DNA of 64,000 nt from Erythrobacter sp. HKB08. GTDB lineage: Bacteria; Pseudomonadota; Alphaproteobacteria; Sphingomonadales; Sphingomonadaceae. A program made the position numbers and the translations under genes. The notes beneath the pieces are model-generated. The model was not told the origin of the DNA and did not search any database. It saw nothing but the letters and a program-made list of their open reading frames with translations. The stretch lies in contig NZ_CP035310.1 of NCBI RefSeq assembly GCF_004114695.1, positions 1,099,501-1,163,500 of the forward strand, written 5' to 3'. Positions 42,561-52,290 of the stretch are shown piece by piece (the stretch's first letter is position 1; every line of letters starts with the position of its first letter).

Positions 42561-45293
42561 TCACCCCAGGCGCGCCAGTGCAGCAGTCAGCCGCTCGACC
42601 TCGGCAGCGTGATGCGCTTGGTCGGCGCGGGCCTTCTCGACCGCTTCGGGCTTCGCGCGTTCGACGAAGTTCGGGTTGGACAGCCGCCCGTCGAGCGACT
42701 TCACTTCCTTCTGCGATGCCTCGAGCGCCTTGGTCAGGCGCGTTTTCTCCGCATCGATATCGATCACGCCTTCGAGCGGAACGATGAACACGTCCTCGCC
42801 CGCGGTCACCTGCATCGCCGGACCGTCGGGTGCTTCGCCAAGCGTGACGGGCGTCAGTCGGGCAAGCCGCTCGATCGCCGCTGCGCTGCGCTCGACAGTC
42901 GATTTGGCAAGGTCCGAGGGGGCGGGGCAGAAAGCGGCCAGCTTCGCGCCCGGCGGGATGCCGAGCTCGTTCTTGGCGCTGCGCGTCGCGGTGGTGAGGT
43001 CGATGACCCAGTCGATCGCCGCGACTGCATGCGCGTCCACCGATGCGTCCGGCTCCGGCCACTTGGCGGTGATCAGCGGGTAGTTCGCGCGGTCGCCCTG
43101 CGCCTGCCACAGCTCTTCGGTGATGAAGGGCATGAAGGGGTGCAGCATGACGAGGATCTGGTCGAGTGCCCAGCCGGCAACCGCGCGCGTTTCGGCGGCA
43201 GCGGCGCTGTCGGCATCGCCCTGGAAGACCGGCTTGATCAGTTCCAGGTACCAGTCGCAGAAACGGTCCCAGGTGAAGTGGTAGATCGCATTGGCTGCGG
43301 CATCGAAGCGCAGATCGGCCAGCGCCTTGTCGAGTTCCTCGACCGTCTGGGCGACTTCGCCGATGATCCACTGGTTCACCGCGAGCTTCGCTTCCGGCGC
43401 CGCCAGCGTCTCGCTCGCGCCGATGCCGTTCGACTGGCAGAAACGCGTCGCGTTCCACAGCTTGGTCGCGAAGTTGCGGTAACCCTCGACCCGCTTTTCA
43501 TCCATCTTGATGTCGCGGCCCTGGCTTTCCATCGCCGCCATGAAGAAGCGCAGCGCGTCGGCACCATACTGGTCGATGAGGCCGAGCGGATCGACGACAT
43601 TGCCCTTGGACTTCGACATCTTCGCCCCGTCGGCCGCGCGGACGAGGCCGTGCAGGTAAAGGCGCGGCCACGGGATCTGGCCGGTCATCTTCATGCCCTG
43701 CATCATCATGCGCGCATCCCAGAAAAACAGGATGTCGAAGCCGCTGATAAGCAGGTCGTTGGGATAATGCTTTTCGAGCAGGTCCGTATTTTCCGGCCAG
43801 CCCAGCGTCGCGAAAGGCCACAGGGCGGAGGAGAACCATGTGTCGAGCACGTCCTCGTCGCGGGCAAGCGTCACGCCTTCGCCGGCCTCGGCCTGTGCCT
43901 CTTCCTCGGTCATGGCGACGAAGACGTTGCCGTTATCGTCATACCACGCAGGGATACGGTGGCCCCACCACAGCTGGCGGCTGACGCACCACGGCTGGAT
44001 GTTCTCCATCCAGTTGAAGAAGGTCTTCTCCCACGTCTTGGGGACGATCTCGATTTCGCCGGATTTGACCGCCGCGATCGGGCCTTTCGCCAATTCCTCG
44101 GCATTCACATACCACTGGTCGGTCAGCCACGGTTCGATGACCACGCCGCCGCGGTCGCCGAAGGGCGTGGCGATGCTGCGCGGTTCGGCGTCGAGCTCCT
44201 GCTCCTCGCCCTTTTTCGTCTTGGCGATGTGCGGGATGAGGTAGCCCTGTTCCTTCAGGCGCTGGACCACCAGCTCGCGCGCACCGTCGACGCCGTCCCG
44301 CTTGAAGCGGTGCAGGCCGAGATACTCCTCGGGCACGAGGCCGTCGGCCGTCTGGCAGACATTCGCCTCGGCATCGAGCATGTTGAGCATGTCTGCCGGA
44401 GCGATCCCCGCGCGTTTGCCGACCTCGAAGTCGTTGAAGTCGTGTCCCGGCGTGATCTTCACCGCACCCGAGCCGAGTTCCGGATCGGCATGTTCGTCGG
44501 CGACGATCGGGATGCGGCGCCCGGTGATCGGCAGGATCACGTGCTTGCCGACGACCGATGCATAGCGCTCGTCGCTCGGATGGACCGCCACCGCCATGTC
44601 GGCGAGCATCGTTTCCGGGCGCGTCGTCGCGACCTCGATATAGTCCTGGCCGTTATCCAGCGTGACACCGTCGGCCAGCGGATATTTGAAGTGCCAGAAG
44701 CTGCCGGGGATCGTCTGCTGCTCGACCTCGAGATCGGAAATCGCGGTCTTGAGCTTCGGGTCCCAGTTCACCAGCCGCTTGTCGCGGTAGATCAGGCCGT
44801 CCTCGTAGAGATCGACGAAAACCTTGAGCACCGCTTTGGTGAAGTGCTCGTCCATCGTGAACTGCTCGCGGCTCCAGTCCATCGAACAGCCCAGGCGGCG
44901 CAGCTGGCGGGTGATCGTGCCGCCGCTTTCTTCCTTCCACTCCCACACCTTCTCGACGAATTCCTCGCGCGAGTAGTTGGTGCGCTTGTCCTGCCGCTCC
45001 TCCATCTGGCGTTCGACCACCATCTGGGTCGCAATGCCTGCATGGTCGGTGCCGACGACCCACAGCGCGTCCTTGCCGCGCAGACGCTCGTAGCGGATCA
45101 CGATGTCCTGCAGCGTGTTGTCGAGCGCATGGCCGATGTGGAGCGAACCGGTCACGTTCGGCGGCGGGTTCACGATCGTATAGGGCGTCGCATCGGGACG
45201 CTCGGGCCGGAACAGGCCCTTGGTTTCCCAGTGGTCGTACCAGCGCGCTTCGATTTCGGCCGGGTCGAAAGTCTTTGGCAGTTCGGTGCTCAT
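42561..45293 (-). CDS. valS: Valyl-tRNA synthetase
   Basis: This 910-residue class I synthetase charges tRNA-Val. [16 protein letters not shown] contains the HIGH motif and [12 protein letters not shown] the KMSKS loop. The CP1 editing insertion lies between them, and a C-terminal coiled-coil arm (about 845-910; Lys/Glu/Arg heptads ending [16 protein letters not shown]) is present as in other ValS. I chose the ATG at [10 protein letters not shown]; the frame extends 27 codons further without similarity. The gene is divergent from mlaE with about 80 bp between starts. Confidence 0.98.
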   Translation of the reverse strand: MSTELPKTFDPAEIEARWYDHWETKGLFRPERPDATPYTIVNPPPNVTGSLHIGHALDNTLQDIVIRYERLRGKDALWVVGTDHAGIATQMVVERQMEERQDKRTNYSREEFVEKVWEWKEESGGTITRQLRRLGCSMDWSREQFTMDEHFTKAVLKVFVDLYEDGLIYRDKRLVNWDPKLKTAISDLEVEQQTIPGSFWHFKYPLADGVTLDNGQDYIEVATTRPETMLADMAVAVHPSDERYASVVGKHVILPITGRRIPIVADEHADPELGSGAVKITPGHDFNDFEVGKRAGIAPADMLNMLDAEANVCQTADGLVPEEYLGLHRFKRDGVDGARELVVQRLKEQGYLIPHIAKTKKGEEQELDAEPRSIATPFGDRGGVVIEPWLTDQWYVNAEELAKGPIAAVKSGEIEIVPKTWEKTFFNWMENIQPWCVSRQLWWGHRIPAWYDDNGNVFVAMTEEEAQAEAGEGVTLARDEDVLDTWFSSALWPFATLGWPENTDLLEKHYPNDLLISGFDILFFWDARMMMQGMKMTGQIPWPRLYLHGLVRAADGAKMSKSKGNVVDPLGLIDQYGADALRFFMAAMESQGRDIKMDEKRVEGYRNFATKLWNATRFCQSNGIGASETLAAPEAKLAVNQWIIGEVAQTVEELDKALADLRFDAAANAIYHFTWDRFCDWYLELIKPVFQGDADSAAAAETRAVAGWALDQILVMLHPFMPFITEELWQAQGDRANYPLITAKWPEPDASVDAHAVAAIDWVIDLTTATRSAKNELGIPPGAKLAAFCPAPSDLAKSTVERSAAAIERLARLTPVTLGEAPDGPAMQVTAGEDVFIVPLEGVIDIDAEKTRLTKALEASQKEVKSLDGRLSNPNFVERAKPEAVEKARADQAHHAAEVERLTAALARLG

Positions 45294-45372
45294 ATCGCAC
45301 AGGCCTTTGCCAGTGCTGCGTTTGCGAAGCAATGTCTTGTGAAGCGGGAAGTTTGCCCGCATAGCTAAACCC

Positions 45373-46482
45373 ATGAGCGGCGGGGCGGAATTCGAGCTGG
45401 TTGGGGGCGAGGGCGGATCGCGCCTTGTCCTGACCGGCCCCTATCTCGTCTCGACCATCGGTGCGGTGGACGACGATATCCGCAGCATCGACGAGCAGAT
45501 TTCGGAAATCGACCTGTCCGGCGTGTCCGAAATCGACACCGTGGGTGCCTGGGTCGCCTGGACGCTCGCCGCCCGTAACGAAGCGACGATCGTCGGCGCG
45601 AGCGAACGCGCGCTTCGCCTGCTCAAGGCCGTCCAGGATGCCGGCAACGACGCCACCATCGAAGCGCCGCGCAATCCGTTCTGGATCCGCATACCGAACC
45701 AGGTCGGCAAGATGGTCACCGAGATGGGCTACGGCTTCCTCGGGGTCATCGGCTTTCTCGGCCAGATCATCCTCGGCTTCGCTTCGATCATGCGCCATCC
45801 GACGCGCTTCCGTATCAAGGCGCTGGTTCGACAGCTCGAACTGGTCGGAGTAACGGCACTTCCGATCGTCGGGCTGATGAGCTTCCTTATCGGCATCGTG
45901 ATCGCGCAGCAGGGCGCGGTGCAGCTCCAGCAATTCGGTGCCGAGACGCTGACGGTGAACCTCGTCGGCCGTATCACCCTGCGCGAACTCGGCGTGTTGA
46001 TGACCGCGATCATGGTTGCCGGCCGTTCGGGTTCGGCCTTCGCGGCGCAGCTCGGCACGATGAAGCTGACCGAGGAAGTGGACGCGATGCGCACGATCGG
46101 CATCAGCCCGGTCGAGGCGCTGGTGATCCCGCGAATCCTTGCAGCCGTCATCATGATGCCGCTGCTCGGCTTCTATTCTTCCTGCGTCGCCATCGTCGGC
46201 GGCGCGGTCGTCGCCGACCTGTCGCTCGGCATCCCGTTCTTCACTTTCCTCGAGCGGATCAAGGAAGTGGTGCCGACCTACGACCTGTGGGTCGGGCTGA
46301 TCAAGGCGCCGGTATTCGGCCTGATCGTCGCGCTATCAGGCTGCTACCAGGGCATGCAGGTGAAAGGTAACTCCGAAGAGGTGGGCCTGCGCACCACGCA
46401 GGCGGTCGTCTCGGCCATCTTCGCGGTCATCGTGCTCGATGCCTTCTTCGCGGTATTCTTCACCGAAGTGGGATGGGGCTGA
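45373..46482 (+). CDS. mlaE: Mla-type ABC transporter permease with fused STAS domain
   Basis: This 369-residue protein combines an N-terminal STAS domain (about 1-95), the role played by separate MlaB in E. coli, with an MlaE permease domain (about 105-368) of five or six helices. Conserved permease parts include [22 protein letters not shown] and the late [16 protein letters not shown] segment. The complex moves phospholipids between inner and outer membranes to keep outer-membrane asymmetry. mlaF overlaps its stop (TGATG). Confidence 0.94.
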   Translation: MSGGAEFELVGGEGGSRLVLTGPYLVSTIGAVDDDIRSIDEQISEIDLSGVSEIDTVGAWVAWTLAARNEATIVGASERALRLLKAVQDAGNDATIEAPRNPFWIRIPNQVGKMVTEMGYGFLGVIGFLGQIILGFASIMRHPTRFRIKALVRQLELVGVTALPIVGLMSFLIGIVIAQQGAVQLQQFGAETLTVNLVGRITLRELGVLMTAIMVAGRSGSAFAAQLGTMKLTEEVDAMRTIGISPVEALVIPRILAAVIMMPLLGFYSSCVAIVGGAVVADLSLGIPFFTFLERIKEVVPTYDLWVGLIKAPVFGLIVALSGCYQGMQVKGNSEEVGLRTTQAVVSAIFAVIVLDAFFAVFFTEVGWG

Positions 46483-47336
46483 TGAACGCGGCGCGACAGG
46501 AAAAACCCGGCCAGCACGAGCGTTTTCGCGGCGATTATCCGATCGTCGTCGAAGGGCTCGTCAACCGTTTCGGCACCCAGACCGTCCACGAGGATCTCGA
46601 CCTCAACGTCCGCCGCGGCGAAATCCTCGGCGTGGTTGGCGGGTCGGGTACGGGTAAATCGGTCCTGATGCGCTCGATCATCGGGCTCCAGCATCCCAAC
46701 GAAGGCTATGTCGAGGTGCTCGGGCGCTCGATGACCGATGCCGAGCCGGACGAGGAAATCGGCGTGCGCAGCCGCTGGGGCGTAATGTTCCAGGGCGGCG
46801 CGCTGTTCTCGACCCTTACTGTAGGCGAGAATGTCGAAGTTCCGCTCAAGCAGTTCTACCCCGACATCGATGCCGACCTGCGCCGCGAGATCGCACGCTA
46901 CAAGGTGATCCTATCCGGCCTGCCGGAAGAGGCTGCGAACAAGTTCCCGAGCGAGCTTTCTGGCGGCATGAAGAAACGCGCCGGACTTGCCCGTGCGCTC
47001 GCACTCGATCCCGAACTCCTGTTCCTCGACGAGCCGACTGCCGGCCTCGACCCGATCGGTGCGGCGAAGTTCGATAATCTGACCAAGGAACTGAAGGAAA
47101 CGCTCGGCCTGACCGTGTTCCTGATCACCCACGATCTCGATACGCTCTACGCCATCTGCGACCGTGTGGCCGTGCTCGCCGATCGCAAGGTGATCGCGGT
47201 CGGCACGATTCCGGAACTGCTCGAAACCGAGCACCCGTGGATCCAGGAATATTTCAACGGACCTCGCGGGCGTGCTGCGCAGGAAACCGGTCGCCGTGCA
47301 GGCGTATTGGACAAAGCGAGCGAAACGGGGGCATAG
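46482..47336 (+). CDS. mlaF: Mla-type ABC transporter ATP-binding protein
   Basis: This 284-residue ATPase has Walker A GGSGTGKS (about 46-53), the Q-loop in MFQGGALFSTLT, the signature LSGGMKKRAGLARAL and Walker B LLFLDEPTAGLD. The MlaF-specific GGMKKR form of the signature fits the phospholipid transporter group. I place the start at the ATG overlapping the mlaE stop; an ATG three codons upstream also exists. It is followed by mlaD 10 bp downstream. Confidence 0.95.
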   Translation: MNAARQEKPGQHERFRGDYPIVVEGLVNRFGTQTVHEDLDLNVRRGEILGVVGGSGTGKSVLMRSIIGLQHPNEGYVEVLGRSMTDAEPDEEIGVRSRWGVMFQGGALFSTLTVGENVEVPLKQFYPDIDADLRREIARYKVILSGLPEEAANKFPSELSGGMKKRAGLARALALDPELLFLDEPTAGLDPIGAAKFDNLTKELKETLGLTVFLITHDLDTLYAICDRVAVLADRKVIAVGTIPELLETEHPWIQEYFNGPRGRAAQETGRRAGVLDKASETGA

Positions 47337-47346
47337 GGGCAAACGA

Positions 47347-48294
47347 ATGGAAACCCGCGCAAATCATCTCTGGGTCGGCATCGTGACCCTCGGCCTGCTG
47401 GCCGCGCTGGCGGCGTTCATCGTCTGGCTCGCGCAGCTCGGGCAGGGCGACCGGAAGGAATACGACATCCTGTTCCAGCAGTCGGTTTCCGGCCTCGCGC
47501 GCGGTTCCGAAGTCTCCTTCGCCGGCGTGCCGGTCGGACAGGTGAACGAGATCGTCCTTTACGAGAAAGACCCCGACTTCGTCCGCGTCCGCGTCGCCGT
47601 GCGCGAGGAAGTTCCGATTCTCGTCGGCACGACCGCGACCATCCAGGGCTCTTTCACCGGCGTTTCCACCATCCTGCTCGACGGCGCCCGCAACGGCGCG
47701 CCGCCGATCACCTGCGAGACGACGGCCTGCCCGGAAGGCAAGCCGGTCATCCCGCCGAAGGACGGCGGCCTCAACGCGCTCCTGTCCGACGCGCCGCTGC
47801 TGCTCGAGCGGCTGGCGACCCTGACCGAGCGGCTCAACAACCTGCTCGACGAGGGCAACCAGGAACAGATCGCCGGCATACTGCGCAACACCAATCGCAT
47901 GACGGCCGAGCTGGCCGATGCCGCGCCGCGCATCGAAAGCACGATGGCGGAGCTGGAGAATACTCTGGCCGAGGCAGGGCAGGCGCTCGACGCCTTCGAG
48001 AAGGTCACGCTCTCGACCGACGAACTGCTCAACAAGGAAGGCGCCGCGCTCGCCAAGGAACTGCGCGGCACGCTCAATTCGGCGAACAAGGCGGCTGCCT
48101 CGCTGTCGGCCACGCTCGAGGATGCGCGCCCCGCGACGCGCCAGCTCGCCGAAAGCACGCTGCCTGCTGCCGAGGCGACCATGCAGGACCTGCGCGCCAC
48201 CAGCCGCGCGCTGCGGCAGGTGACCGAGCGGATCGAGAACGAGGGGGCGGGCGCGCTTGTCGGCCAGCCTCCGCTGCCGGAATACGACCCATGA
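47347..48294 (+). CDS. mlaD: MCE-domain substrate-binding protein MlaD
   Basis: This 315-residue protein has one N-terminal membrane helix (about 11-32), an MCE domain (about 38-115; FQQSVSGLARGSEVSFAGVPVG) and a long helical C-terminal region (about 150-300) of Leu/Asn/Glu-rich heptads. Six copies form a periplasmic ring that passes lipids. The domain contains the GSFTGVSTILLDG core. I chose METRANHLWVG as start. The C-terminal helices are longer than in E. coli MlaD (183 aa), as usual for alphaproteobacterial MCE proteins. Confidence 0.94.
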   Translation: METRANHLWVGIVTLGLLAALAAFIVWLAQLGQGDRKEYDILFQQSVSGLARGSEVSFAGVPVGQVNEIVLYEKDPDFVRVRVAVREEVPILVGTTATIQGSFTGVSTILLDGARNGAPPITCETTACPEGKPVIPPKDGGLNALLSDAPLLLERLATLTERLNNLLDEGNQEQIAGILRNTNRMTAELADAAPRIESTMAELENTLAEAGQALDAFEKVTLSTDELLNKEGAALAKELRGTLNSANKAAASLSATLEDARPATRQLAESTLPAAEATMQDLRATSRALRQVTERIENEGAGALVGQPPLPEYDP

Positions 48295-48317
48295 TCGGGC
48301 GCATCGGAGTAACGGGA

Positions 48318-48908
48318 ATGAAACGCAGCCTGCTCGCACCGGCCCTGCTGGCCTCCACGCTCGGCCTGTCGGGATGCATCAGCTTTGCAGCCGATCCGCC
48401 GCCGAGCCTGCTGACGCTCACGCCGCGCACCAGCCTGCCGGCCGGCTCGGCGGTGACGAGCACGCGCGATACCGCGATCGCCATCTACGAGCCTTCCGTG
48501 CCCCAGCGCATCAATGTGACGCGCGTGCCAGTGCAGGTCGACGACAGCTCGATCGCCTATCTCAAGGACGCAGTCTGGGTCGAAAAGCCCGCGCGGCTTT
48601 TCAAGATGCTGCTGTCGGAAACGATTTCGGCGCAGACCGGACGCGTGACGGTGGACGGCGAAGACCCGGCGATCCTCGCAGATGCCAAGCTGCGCGGCAG
48701 CTTGCGCCATTTCGGCTATGACGCGCCGACTTCTTCGGTCGTGGTGCAGTTCGACGCGGTGCGCGAAAGCGAGGAGGGCGTGATCGAATCCCGCCGCTTT
48801 GAAGCCACCGTGCCCGGCGTGCCGGCAGAGGCGGCTGCGGTCGGCGACGCGCTCAACCGTGCGGCGAACGATGTTGCCGCCGAAGTCGCGGAATGGGTCG
48901 GAAGCTAG
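48318..48908 (+). CDS. ABC-type transport auxiliary lipoprotein (PqiC-like)
   Basis: This 196-residue lipoprotein has a signal peptide ending LSGC (lipidated C20). It matches the ABC_trans_aux/PqiC-like family that sits with MCE systems (LTLTPRTS, AIAIYEPSVPQRINVTRVPV, DAVWVEKPARLF, GRVTVDGED). It probably links the MCE protein to the outer membrane. GGAG lies 8 nt before the chosen ATG; an ATG overlapping the mlaD stop (48291) would add nine residues. The next gene starts inside its 3' end. Confidence 0.87.
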   Translation: MKRSLLAPALLASTLGLSGCISFAADPPPSLLTLTPRTSLPAGSAVTSTRDTAIAIYEPSVPQRINVTRVPVQVDDSSIAYLKDAVWVEKPARLFKMLLSETISAQTGRVTVDGEDPAILADAKLRGSLRHFGYDAPTSSVVVQFDAVRESEEGVIESRRFEATVPGVPAEAAAVGDALNRAANDVAAEVAEWVGS

Positions 48909-49594
48909 CTTTCGTCCTTGGCGCGATCGCATTGGCGGTCGCCCCGCACCCATCGGTTGCGCATGAAAGCCGGCCCCGCGTCATCTACGCCACACAGTCG
49001 GGCGATGCCTCGATCGACAGCATTGCCTCCGGCGGCAATCCGTTCGCGACGGCCCTGATCGAGGCGCTCGATGCCGCACGCCCCGACGCGGTGCAGTCGA
49101 TCGTCGATATGACAATCGAAGAAAGCGGAGGCGTGCAGATCCCCGATTTCGGAGCGCTGCCCATCGACACGAACTTGCGCCCGGCGGATGGTGAGAACGC
49201 CGTCGCTCTCGTGATCGTCTTCTCCGACTATGGCGACGATGCCGGGCTGCCAACCCTGCCGGGCGCGAGCTTCGATGCGGCGAGAGTCGCTGCGGCATTC
49301 ACAAGGGCAGGCTTCGAGACGCAGCAGGTCATCGCAGCGGATCGCGCCGAATTCGAGGCGGCCTTATCGACGTTTCGTGCCGCCGCAGAAGTGGCCGATC
49401 GTTCCGTCATCTACACCACGGGTCACGGGACCGAGGTCGATGGCGAAATCTATCTCATTCCGCCCGAAGCCGATGGCGCGGACATGGCGCTCGAGCGCTT
49501 CATGCCGCTGGGCGTCGTGAGCGATGCTCTCGCCAGTGTGTCCGACGGGCTGTTGATCTACGCGGGCTGCAGGGACAACCCTTTCGGCCTCTAG
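48893..49594 (+). CDS. Secreted caspase-like (C14) protein with circularly permuted domain order
   Basis: This 233-residue protein has a signal peptide (about 1-23). Residues 29-90 match the part that normally follows the catalytic Cys in bacterial caspase-like proteins (the p10 side): VIYATQSGDASID, GGNPFATALIEAL, GGVQIPDFGAL. Residues 103-233 match the p20 side, which normally comes first: ALVIVFSDY, LPGASFDAARVAAAF, then His178 in TTGHG and Cys226 in YAGCRDNPF. The protein stops seven residues after the Cys. Both catalytic residues are present, so it may be active in the periplasm. It overlaps the lipoprotein gene by 16 bp at the end of the mla operon. Its stop shares CTAG with the convergent ATP12 gene. 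Confidence 0.75.
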   Translation: MGRKLAFVLGAIALAVAPHPSVAHESRPRVIYATQSGDASIDSIASGGNPFATALIEALDAARPDAVQSIVDMTIEESGGVQIPDFGALPIDTNLRPADGENAVALVIVFSDYGDDAGLPTLPGASFDAARVAAAFTRAGFETQQVIAADRAEFEAALSTFRAAAEVADRSVIYTTGHGTEVDGEIYLIPPEADGADMALERFMPLGVVSDALASVSDGLLIYAGCRDNPFGL

Positions 49595-50283
49595 CGAGCG
49601 AGCCTCACGAAGCGGAAGGCTTCGGCAAAGTCGCGCGCGCGCAGTTCGCGGCGGGCTTCGGCTTCGGCATCCTTGCCCCACATTTCCGCTTGCCAGTCCT
49701 CCTCGAGATTGGCGAGCGACCAGAGCGCATCGGGATCGGCAGCCTCCTCGAGCGCGGAAAGTCCGACGCAGAGCGATGCTGCCAGCGATGTCATCGCCTG
49801 GAGCCCTGCCAGCGTGAAAGCATCGAGTTCTGCGAGCCGGCGCTCCAGCCCGGCGAGGGTTTCGCGCGGTTGCTCGCGGTGGATGATGCCGCTGATCCGC
49901 TCGAACCGGATGCCTTCGCTCGCCTCGATGCGGGTGAGGACCGGCTCCCACATTTCTTCCTGCCTGCGAAACAGCGCTTCGCCCGGATCGGCGCGGTAGC
50001 ACAGCGTGTCGGTCTCGGCGTAGGACAGCAGCTTGGCGATAGTCGGAACCTTGTCCGGCTTCACCTGGTCGATCGCGTAATCGGCATGGTCACGCAGGCG
50101 GAAGCTCGACGGGTCGATTTTCTCGCCCTGGGCGCGCCATTCCTCGGCCAGCGCCTCGGCAAGCTGGGCGGTCGGCAGGACCTGCCGCTCGCCGCCCTGC
50201 GTCTTGATCGGTCGCCCGTCGAGCAGCACTGCATGGCCGTCGTCCAGTTCGCCGACGGTCACATCCTTGTAGAAGCGCTTCAT
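49591..50283 (-). CDS. ATP12-family F1-ATPase assembly chaperone
   Basis: This 230-residue protein matches the ATP12 family, which in mitochondria and alphaproteobacteria helps assemble F1 by chaperoning the alpha subunit. Characteristic blocks are MKRFYKDV, LLDGRPIKTQGG, EWRAQGEKIDP and the late SLANLEEDWQAEMWGKDAEA. It is cytoplasmic. Its ATG overlaps the stop of the 73-residue membrane gene upstream (ATGA). The unit reads crcB - pseudouridine synthase - HAD - small protein - ATP12, all overlapping by 1-4 bp. Confidence 0.92.
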   Translation of the reverse strand: MKRFYKDVTVGELDDGHAVLLDGRPIKTQGGERQVLPTAQLAEALAEEWRAQGEKIDPSSFRLRDHADYAIDQVKPDKVPTIAKLLSYAETDTLCYRADPGEALFRRQEEMWEPVLTRIEASEGIRFERISGIIHREQPRETLAGLERRLAELDAFTLAGLQAMTSLAASLCVGLSALEEAADPDALWSLANLEEDWQAEMWGKDAEAEARRELRARDFAEAFRFVRLAR

Positions 50284-50501
50284 TGGTCGGGCGTCCGCCA
50301 GGTCCTTGCAAGGATGCGCGGCACAACCACGAAATCGACCACGCCGACCGCGATCAGCGCATAGGCGAGGTAGTCGGAGATACCGATCACCTCGTAGATG
50401 CCGAGGATACCGGCAAGGATCATGATCAGTCCGAACAGGCGGTTGAGGGTGATCAGGAAAAACCGCGCCTTGGCCGGGTCGGTCTGTTGCTGGTCGCTCA
50501 T
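50280..50501 (-). CDS. Small two-helix membrane protein (73 aa)
   Basis: This 73-residue protein has a charged N terminus (DQQQTDPAKARF), two hydrophobic helices (about 15-37 and 43-63) and a basic C tail. No family is recognised. It overlaps both neighbours by 4 bp (ATGA), so it is translated in the operon between the HAD gene and ATP12. Function unknown. Confidence 0.75.
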   Translation of the reverse strand: MSDQQQTDPAKARFFLITLNRLFGLIMILAGILGIYEVIGISDYLAYALIAVGVVDFVVVPRILARTWRTPDQ

Positions 50502-51148
50502 CGTAGCAATTCCTCGAGATGTTCCATGCTCGTCGCGACGGCTTCCGCGCCGTCGGCGAGCAGTTCCTGTACCGTGTGATAGCCCCAGTCGACGCCGATG
50601 CCGCGAACGTTAGCCGCGCGCGCCATTGCCATGTCGAAACTGGTGTCGCCGATCATCACCGCGTCACCCGGCTGCGTTCCTGCTTCAAACAGGGCGGCTT
50701 CGAGCATGGCGGGGTGCGGCTTCGACGGATGGCGATCGGCGGTTTGCAGGCTGACGAAATGACCCGTGAGACCATGCGTCGCAAGGCAGCTCTGCAGCCC
50801 GCGATCGGACTTGCCGGTCGCCACCGCGAGCTGCCAGTCCTGCGCGAGCAGGCGATCGAGCAGGGCGGCGATCCCATCGAACAGCGGCTCTTCCAGCCTG
50901 CCGTCCATACGGCGCGAGCGATAGGCATCCTTGTAGGCTTCGACAGCAATGGCGCGCTCGTCCTCGCTCGCCTGCGGGGCGAGCCGCGCGACGGCTTGCG
51001 GCAGGCTCAGGCCCACGATCCGGCGGATGTCGTGCCTGTCAGGCGCGGCAAGCGAAGCGGCCTCGAATGCCGTTTCCATCGATTCGCAAATGCTCGCCTG
51101 CCCGTCGACGAGCGTGCCGTCGCAGTCGAATACCGCGAGGCGGGGCAT
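50498..51148 (-). CDS. HAD-superfamily hydrolase (phosphoglycolate phosphatase-like)
   Basis: This 216-residue HAD-IA enzyme begins with motif I FDCDGTLVD (nucleophile D8 and acid D10). It has a helical cap (about 15-85), motif II VATGKS, motif III Lys in SKPHPAML and motif IV GDTSFDMAMA. Relatives dephosphorylate phosphoglycolate or other small phosphates; the substrate cannot be told. Its ATG overlaps the stop of the pseudouridine synthase gene (TGATG). It would be in the cytoplasm. Confidence 0.9.
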   Translation of the reverse strand: MPRLAVFDCDGTLVDGQASICESMETAFEAASLAAPDRHDIRRIVGLSLPQAVARLAPQASEDERAIAVEAYKDAYRSRRMDGRLEEPLFDGIAALLDRLLAQDWQLAVATGKSDRGLQSCLATHGLTGHFVSLQTADRHPSKPHPAMLEAALFEAGTQPGDAVMIGDTSFDMAMARAANVRGIGVDWGYHTVQELLADGAEAVATSMEHLEELLR

Positions 51149-52290
51149 CAGCTCTTGCCCTTCGGACCCTTCGCGGGCCGACCGCCGGACTTCTTGCCGA
51201 GCTTCTTCTTGGGCTCCGGCCCGCGCGAACGGCGCTCGCCGCGGCGGGACTTGCGATATTGCTTGGCGTGCTGGCGCGCGGCCTGCTTCTTTTCCGCCTT
51301 GCTGCGTTCGGGCGGGCCCTGCTCGGGCTCGGCATCGCTCATCGAAGGATCGAAGCCGAGCTGTTCCATCGTCGCTGCGAAATGCTCGGGCAGTTCGGCA
51401 GTCACATCGAGCTTCTCGCCGCCCGGACCCGCGATGATCAGGCGTCGCGCGTGGAGGTGCATCTTGCGGCTGACGCTGCCGGTAAGGAAGGCGTCCTGCC
51501 CGCCATACTTGCCGTCGCCGACGATCGGGTGACCGATGGCGGCAAGATGGACGCGAAGCTGGTGGGTGCGGCCGGTCAGCGGTTCGAGTTCAACCCAGCT
51601 TGCCGCCTTGGCCGCCGCATCGACCACGCGGTAGCGGGTCCTGGCCGGCTGGCCGTTTTCCTCGTCGACGTGCATCTTCTCGCCGCCCGTTCCCGGCTGC
51701 TTGGCGAGGGCGGCATCGATCGTGCCTTCCCTGATGTCGGGGACGCCGACGACCAGCGCCCAGTAGATCTTCTTCGCCGACCGGCCCGAGAAGCGCTTCG
51801 AATAAGACGCGGCCGCGCCCGGCGTGCGCGCGACCAGCAGGACGCCGCTGGTGTCCTTGTCGAGCCGGTGGACGAGGCGCGGGCGCGGTTGGTCGTCGGA
51901 ATGGAACGCGTCGAGAAGGCCGTCGACATGCTTGGTCGTCTTGCTGCCGCCCTGCGTCGCGAGGCCCGGCGGTTTGTTGAGCACGATAGCCGACTTGGTC
52001 TGCTTGATGACCATCGCCTGTGCCTGCTCGATTTCCTCGGGCTTCAGCTCGCGGCGCGGCTTAGCCTGCTTGTGCGGAGCTTCGCCGCCCGGCGGGACGC
52101 GCAGCACCTGTCCTGCCGAGAGGCGGTCTTCCGGCTTCACCCGCCCGCCGTCGACCCGCACCTGCCCGGTGCGCGCCCAGCGGCTGATGGTGGCGAATCC
52201 GATCTGCGGCAGGTTGCGCTTGAACCAGCGGTCGAGGCGGATGCCGTCGTCGTCTTCCGACACGGTGAACTGGCGTACTTTGTCGGTCAT
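51148..52290 (-). CDS. RluA/RluC-family rRNA pseudouridine synthase
   Basis: This 380-residue enzyme has an N-terminal S4 domain (about 10-60; RLDRWFKRNLPQIGFATISRWARTGQVRV) and a catalytic domain with the HRLDKDTSGVLLV motif. A strongly basic, Lys/Arg/Gly-rich C tail (about 325-380) is longer than usual and probably binds RNA. RluC modifies 23S rRNA at several sites; the exact position here is not certain. The start ATG overlaps the crcB stop (ATGA). The frame runs 91 codons further upstream through crcB and those residues are ignored. Confidence 0.9.
   Translation of the reverse strand: MTDKVRQFTVSEDDDGIRLDRWFKRNLPQIGFATISRWARTGQVRVDGGRVKPEDRLSAGQVLRVPPGGEAPHKQAKPRRELKPEEIEQAQAMVIKQTKSAIVLNKPPGLATQGGSKTTKHVDGLLDAFHSDDQPRPRLVHRLDKDTSGVLLVARTPGAAASYSKRFSGRSAKKIYWALVVGVPDIREGTIDAALAKQPGTGGEKMHVDEENGQPARTRYRVVDAAAKAASWVELEPLTGRTHQLRVHLAAIGHPIVGDGKYGGQDAFLTGSVSRKMHLHARRLIIAGPGGEKLDVTAELPEHFAATMEQLGFDPSMSDAEPEQGPPERSKAEKKQAARQHAKQYRKSRRGERRSRGPEPKKKLGKKSGGRPAKGPKGKS

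Noticed and set aside
42444-45368. A 974-codon open frame antisense to valS
   Set aside because: It is a mirror of valS caused by high GC at third positions. Composition is Arg/Asp/Leu/Val-rich without domains, while valS is unmistakable.
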